A DNA stretch of 64,000 nt from Lewinella sp. W8 (GTDB lineage: Bacteria; Bacteroidota; Bacteroidia; Chitinophagales; Saprospiraceae): contig NZ_SNAQ03000018.1 in the NCBI RefSeq assembly GCF_004375085.3, positions 79,866 through 143,865 of the forward strand, read 5' to 3'. Numbering within the stretch: the first letter of the stretch is position 1; every line of letters begins with the position of its first letter. This document shows, in pieces, positions 61,773 to 64,000 of this stretch. The notes beneath the pieces were generated by a model, which worked only from the letters and a program-made list of their open reading frames with translations, made no database searches and was not told the DNA's origin. The translations under genes were made by a program, and so were the position numbers.

Positions 61773-63557
61773 TTATTTTTTGTTCCAGTCGGCTTGCTTG
61801 AGGTCATTAAAGTAAACGTTGGGAGAGATCGAATTGGGCTCAAACTCAAATCTGCGTGAGACTACTACCCGGTCAACCGGAGAGACCAGAAAAATCATGG
61901 GTTGATTTTCGTAGACTATTTCCTGAAAACGACGGTAGAGGGGATCCCGCTGCTCGGGATCGATGGTAATCGCAATTTTCTTGATCAGTTGATCCGCTTC
62001 TGCGCTGGAAAAGCCCCCGCGATTTGTGCCGTTGGGAGGAACGGAGGTTGATGCCCAGACTTGCGTGAACTCATCGGGGCTGGGATCAAAACCCTGTCCC
62101 AAAATGGCCATCGCAAAGTTTCCTTTGTTCAACTCGCCGTAAAGAGCGCGAAAATCCTGAACCACCACTTCAATGTCTACTCCTACCTCAGCGGCCCATT
62201 CGGACACTAGGGTACCGATGGCCTCACTCGTTGCGGAGGGAAACACCAGAAACTGAAAGCTCAGAGGCTGTCGCTCTCCATCAATTTCCATATCTAGGAT
62301 TCCGTCACCGTCGGCGTCTTCCCACCCGGCTTCAGACAGCAATGTTGCCGCCCGTTCCGGATTATATGGAATCGGCTCCAGTGCATCATTGTAGTAGGAT
62401 TTACCGGGCAGTACGGGTCCCACGACCCTTCTGGCCAGCCCCCCATCAAACAATTGCTCAATCATGGCGTCAACGTCCACCAGGTGGGCCAGTGCTCTTC
62501 GTGTTTTCACTTCCTTAAGCAGGGGGTTGTTTTGGTTCATCAATAAACCAAAGTACTTGAAGCTGTTGACCGTAGAGAAGTCGTACCGTTCCTGCAAGTA
62601 TTCCTCCGTTCGGAACTCCTTAAACTGATCAATCCCCATGTCCACCACCACATCAACCAGTTCATCCCGCAGTGCATTACCGATGGTGCTCGCGTCACTG
62701 ATGATCGAAAAAACCAGGGCATCGGGTTCCGCCGCTAGCCAGCTTTCATCCCGGTCGTTTGCCCAGTAGTTATCCCGGCGCTCCAGCCGTAAGCTCACGC
62801 CCTCTTCCCAACTCACCAGTTGATAGGGGCCACTACCCACAATTTTATCCGGGCTGTGACCGATCTCGGGGTCATTAAATTGCTCGGAAAAGGTTTTCAA
62901 TGCTTCGCTGTTTTCCGCCAGAGCGGCCACCCGGTTCTCGTTCGTAAAATCCGTTAGGGCAATCGAACGAAGCAGCTGGTCCGGATCGTAAGCATACTCC
63001 GGATAGATCACCAAACTTCCAATTGCTTGTTCGGCCAACATGTAGGGCCGTTTGGTCATGATCTTAAATCGCTTCTCGTTATTAGGACTGGTTACTACGG
63101 AGGATACCATTGCGTAGTAGGGACGATACGCTCCAGAGGCGACCAGTGGATTCAGGACAATCTTCAAGCTGAAGATGACATCCTGAGCCGTAACCGGAAG
63201 TCCGTTGGGCCAGGTTGCATCCGCGTCAATTTCGTAGGCGTAGGACACCTGACCATTTTCTTCCTTACCAATGTCCGCCAAAGAGGCCAATAATGGCACC
63301 TGCTCATACGTCTCCGGATCCTGATCGTTGATGGTCTGGAAGATATTCTCGTGGACGTATCGCGCAACGGATTGCGTAGACAGTACCGGATTCAGCCCGG
63401 GAGGTTCTGCCCTGATGGCAATCCTTGCCGTATTATCCGTTTGTTTGAATTCGACCCGAGGGGTATCGGCCATCTGTTCGCCATTGCCCTTTGGGTCGGC
63501 TTCACAGGCAAGCATTCCGCTGATGATCAGCAGTAAGGCAAGGTATCGGAAATTCAT
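61773..63557 (-). CDS. Oligopeptide ABC transporter substrate-binding lipoprotein
   Basis: 594 residues. A lipoprotein signal (MNFRYLALLLIISGMLAC, Cys18) leads to an SBP_bac_5-type domain. Characteristic parts are PPGLNPVLSTQSVARYVHENIF near the N-terminus, ADATWPNGLPVTAQDVIFSLKI, and IVGSGPYQLVSWEEGVSLRLER. RRALAHLVDVDAMIEQL and EAGWEDADGDGILDME, a calcium-like DxDxDG loop, follow. Such proteins bind di- or oligopeptides (or nickel and other ligands) for an ABC importer; no permease or ATPase genes are near in the window. Role in peptide uptake is the usual assignment. Confidence 0.88.
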   Translation of the reverse strand: MNFRYLALLLIISGMLACEADPKGNGEQMADTPRVEFKQTDNTARIAIRAEPPGLNPVLSTQSVARYVHENIFQTINDQDPETYEQVPLLASLADIGKEENGQVSYAYEIDADATWPNGLPVTAQDVIFSLKIVLNPLVASGAYRPYYAMVSSVVTSPNNEKRFKIMTKRPYMLAEQAIGSLVIYPEYAYDPDQLLRSIALTDFTNENRVAALAENSEALKTFSEQFNDPEIGHSPDKIVGSGPYQLVSWEEGVSLRLERRDNYWANDRDESWLAAEPDALVFSIISDASTIGNALRDELVDVVVDMGIDQFKEFRTEEYLQERYDFSTVNSFKYFGLLMNQNNPLLKEVKTRRALAHLVDVDAMIEQLFDGGLARRVVGPVLPGKSYYNDALEPIPYNPERAATLLSEAGWEDADGDGILDMEIDGERQPLSFQFLVFPSATSEAIGTLVSEWAAEVGVDIEVVVQDFRALYGELNKGNFAMAILGQGFDPSPDEFTQVWASTSVPPNGTNRGGFSSAEADQLIKKIAITIDPEQRDPLYRRFQEIVYENQPMIFLVSPVDRVVVSRRFEFEPNSISPNVYFNDLKQADWNKK

Positions 63558-63888
63558 AGACTATGACTTGGTATGTTCAAAACTCTCTTTGGTGAAGGTA
63601 CGGAAGGATTTAGGATTACGGTCGCTAACTCCGCTAAATACCTGGGCAATCTAGGGGAGGAAACACTAATTATCGGTCATTCTTCGGGTAGCCTTCAACC
63701 AATTCAGGTGATGATTCCTTCATCCGCGAAAAGAAGCAACATTTCTAAAACCGGGTGAATGAAAATTTCACTGTTCCCCTGCTCTTCCGCAAGGCTATCG
63801 AAGGTTAACCAATAAAGAACAGCCCCACCGGATTACTCCGATGGGGCCGTTCATCTATCCGTTCAGGATAGTAATGATCAGTTTATGC
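63558..63888. other. Intergenic region, 331 bases
   Basis: No gene is supported. It contains the promoter region of the peptide-binding protein gene (read leftwards) and, near 63817-63852, the terminator of the - strand gene at the right edge. Small frames here have no recognisable features. Confidence 0.7.
63817..63852 (-). terminator. Intrinsic terminator of the right-edge T9SS substrate gene
   Basis: Stem GAAC-GCCCCA-CGG ... CCG-TGGGGC-GTTC with two mismatches and an inner loop; on the - strand it is followed by TTTATT. It lies about 37 bases past the stop codon. Confidence 0.7.
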
Positions 63889-64000
63889 TTAGCGCACAAC
63901 TACCATCTTCTTCGTAGCGGTGAAGTCACCGGCAGTTACCGTGTAGCTCAGTACACCGGTAGCTCCGCCGAGCTCGCTTACGTTCAGCTCGATTACGTTG
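63889..64000 (-). CDS. C-terminal end of a T9SS-exported protein, truncated by the window
   Basis: Only the last 36 codons are seen, read leftwards from the window end to a TAA at 63889-63891. The peptide ends with GVLSYTVTAGDFTATKKMVV plus VR, which is the typical end of a type A type IX secretion sorting domain (strand, 'aGdFtaTKKMvv'). The N-terminal passenger domain is outside the window, so its function is unknown. It indicates a secreted or surface protein handled by the T9SS, as does the amylase. Confidence 0.85.
   Translation of the reverse strand, partial: NVIELNVSELGGATGVLSYTVTAGDFTATKKMVVVR

Overview
The window is a chromosomal segment of a Bacteroidota bacterium, most likely of the Saprospiraceae/Lewinellaceae type (inference). 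The evidence is two type IX secretion C-terminal sorting domains (an amylase ending at 53181 and the truncated gene at the right edge), promoters with the Bacteroidota TAnnTTTG -7 box, a GldM-type gliding domain, many lipoproteins and secreted peptidases, and a fairly GC-rich base composition. No rRNA, tRNA, CRISPR array, insertion sequence or prophage was recognised.

Region 1 (1-13644, + strand) is the distal part of an extracellular contractile injection system (eCIS) operon: a 5'-truncated baseplate J-like protein, a tail-fibre/adhesin-like protein, a 1381-residue baseplate protein with three helix-hairpin-helix-like repeats at its C-terminus, a 1855-residue protein of the CIS tape-measure family with a 3 x 52-residue repeat, and an assembly AAA+ ATPase. 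Genes overlap or lie within 11 bases. Sheath, tube and spike genes would lie left of the window.

Region 2 (13656-19861, - strand) is a tight three-gene operon convergent with the eCIS: a membrane-anchored STAND-like NTPase with WD40-like repeats, an Ig-like protein with a degenerate phospholipase-D-like segment, and a DUF4407 membrane protein. This is the best candidate for an undescribed system. Divergent from it are a secreted protein of unknown function and a membrane-anchored GH18 family protein (20132-23974).

Region 3 (24187-36776) holds an antirepressor-like DNA-binding candidate, a proline-iminopeptidase-like lipoprotein, a sodium/solute symporter, an M14 peptidase, an alpha/beta hydrolase, a stand-alone GldM C-terminal domain lipoprotein, a DUF2207 protein, a DUF4350-like protein and ornithine aminotransferase.

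Region 4 (37094-50035) is mostly housekeeping: PBP1A, an outer-membrane barrel protein, an MsbA-like ABC exporter with murB, a LysE-type exporter, a phosphohexomutase, a PLP decarboxylase, a 2TM protein, an NlpC/P60 lipoprotein and an RRM protein.

Region 5 (50107-64000) has a T9SS-exported GH13 amylase; a - strand run of acyl-CoA dehydrogenase, UbiA prenyltransferase and a WbpD/WbpB-like nucleotide-sugar pair; a CotH-like secreted protein; an M28 peptidase; a double TonB-C protein; an oligopeptide-binding lipoprotein; and the tail of a T9SS substrate.

Non-coding structure includes strong intrinsic terminators, two related long palindromes (near 26284 and 36919), a dispersed GC-rich repeat family (20131, 32621-32732, 41822, 53328) that also enters a coding sequence, and a short tandem repeat at 25000.
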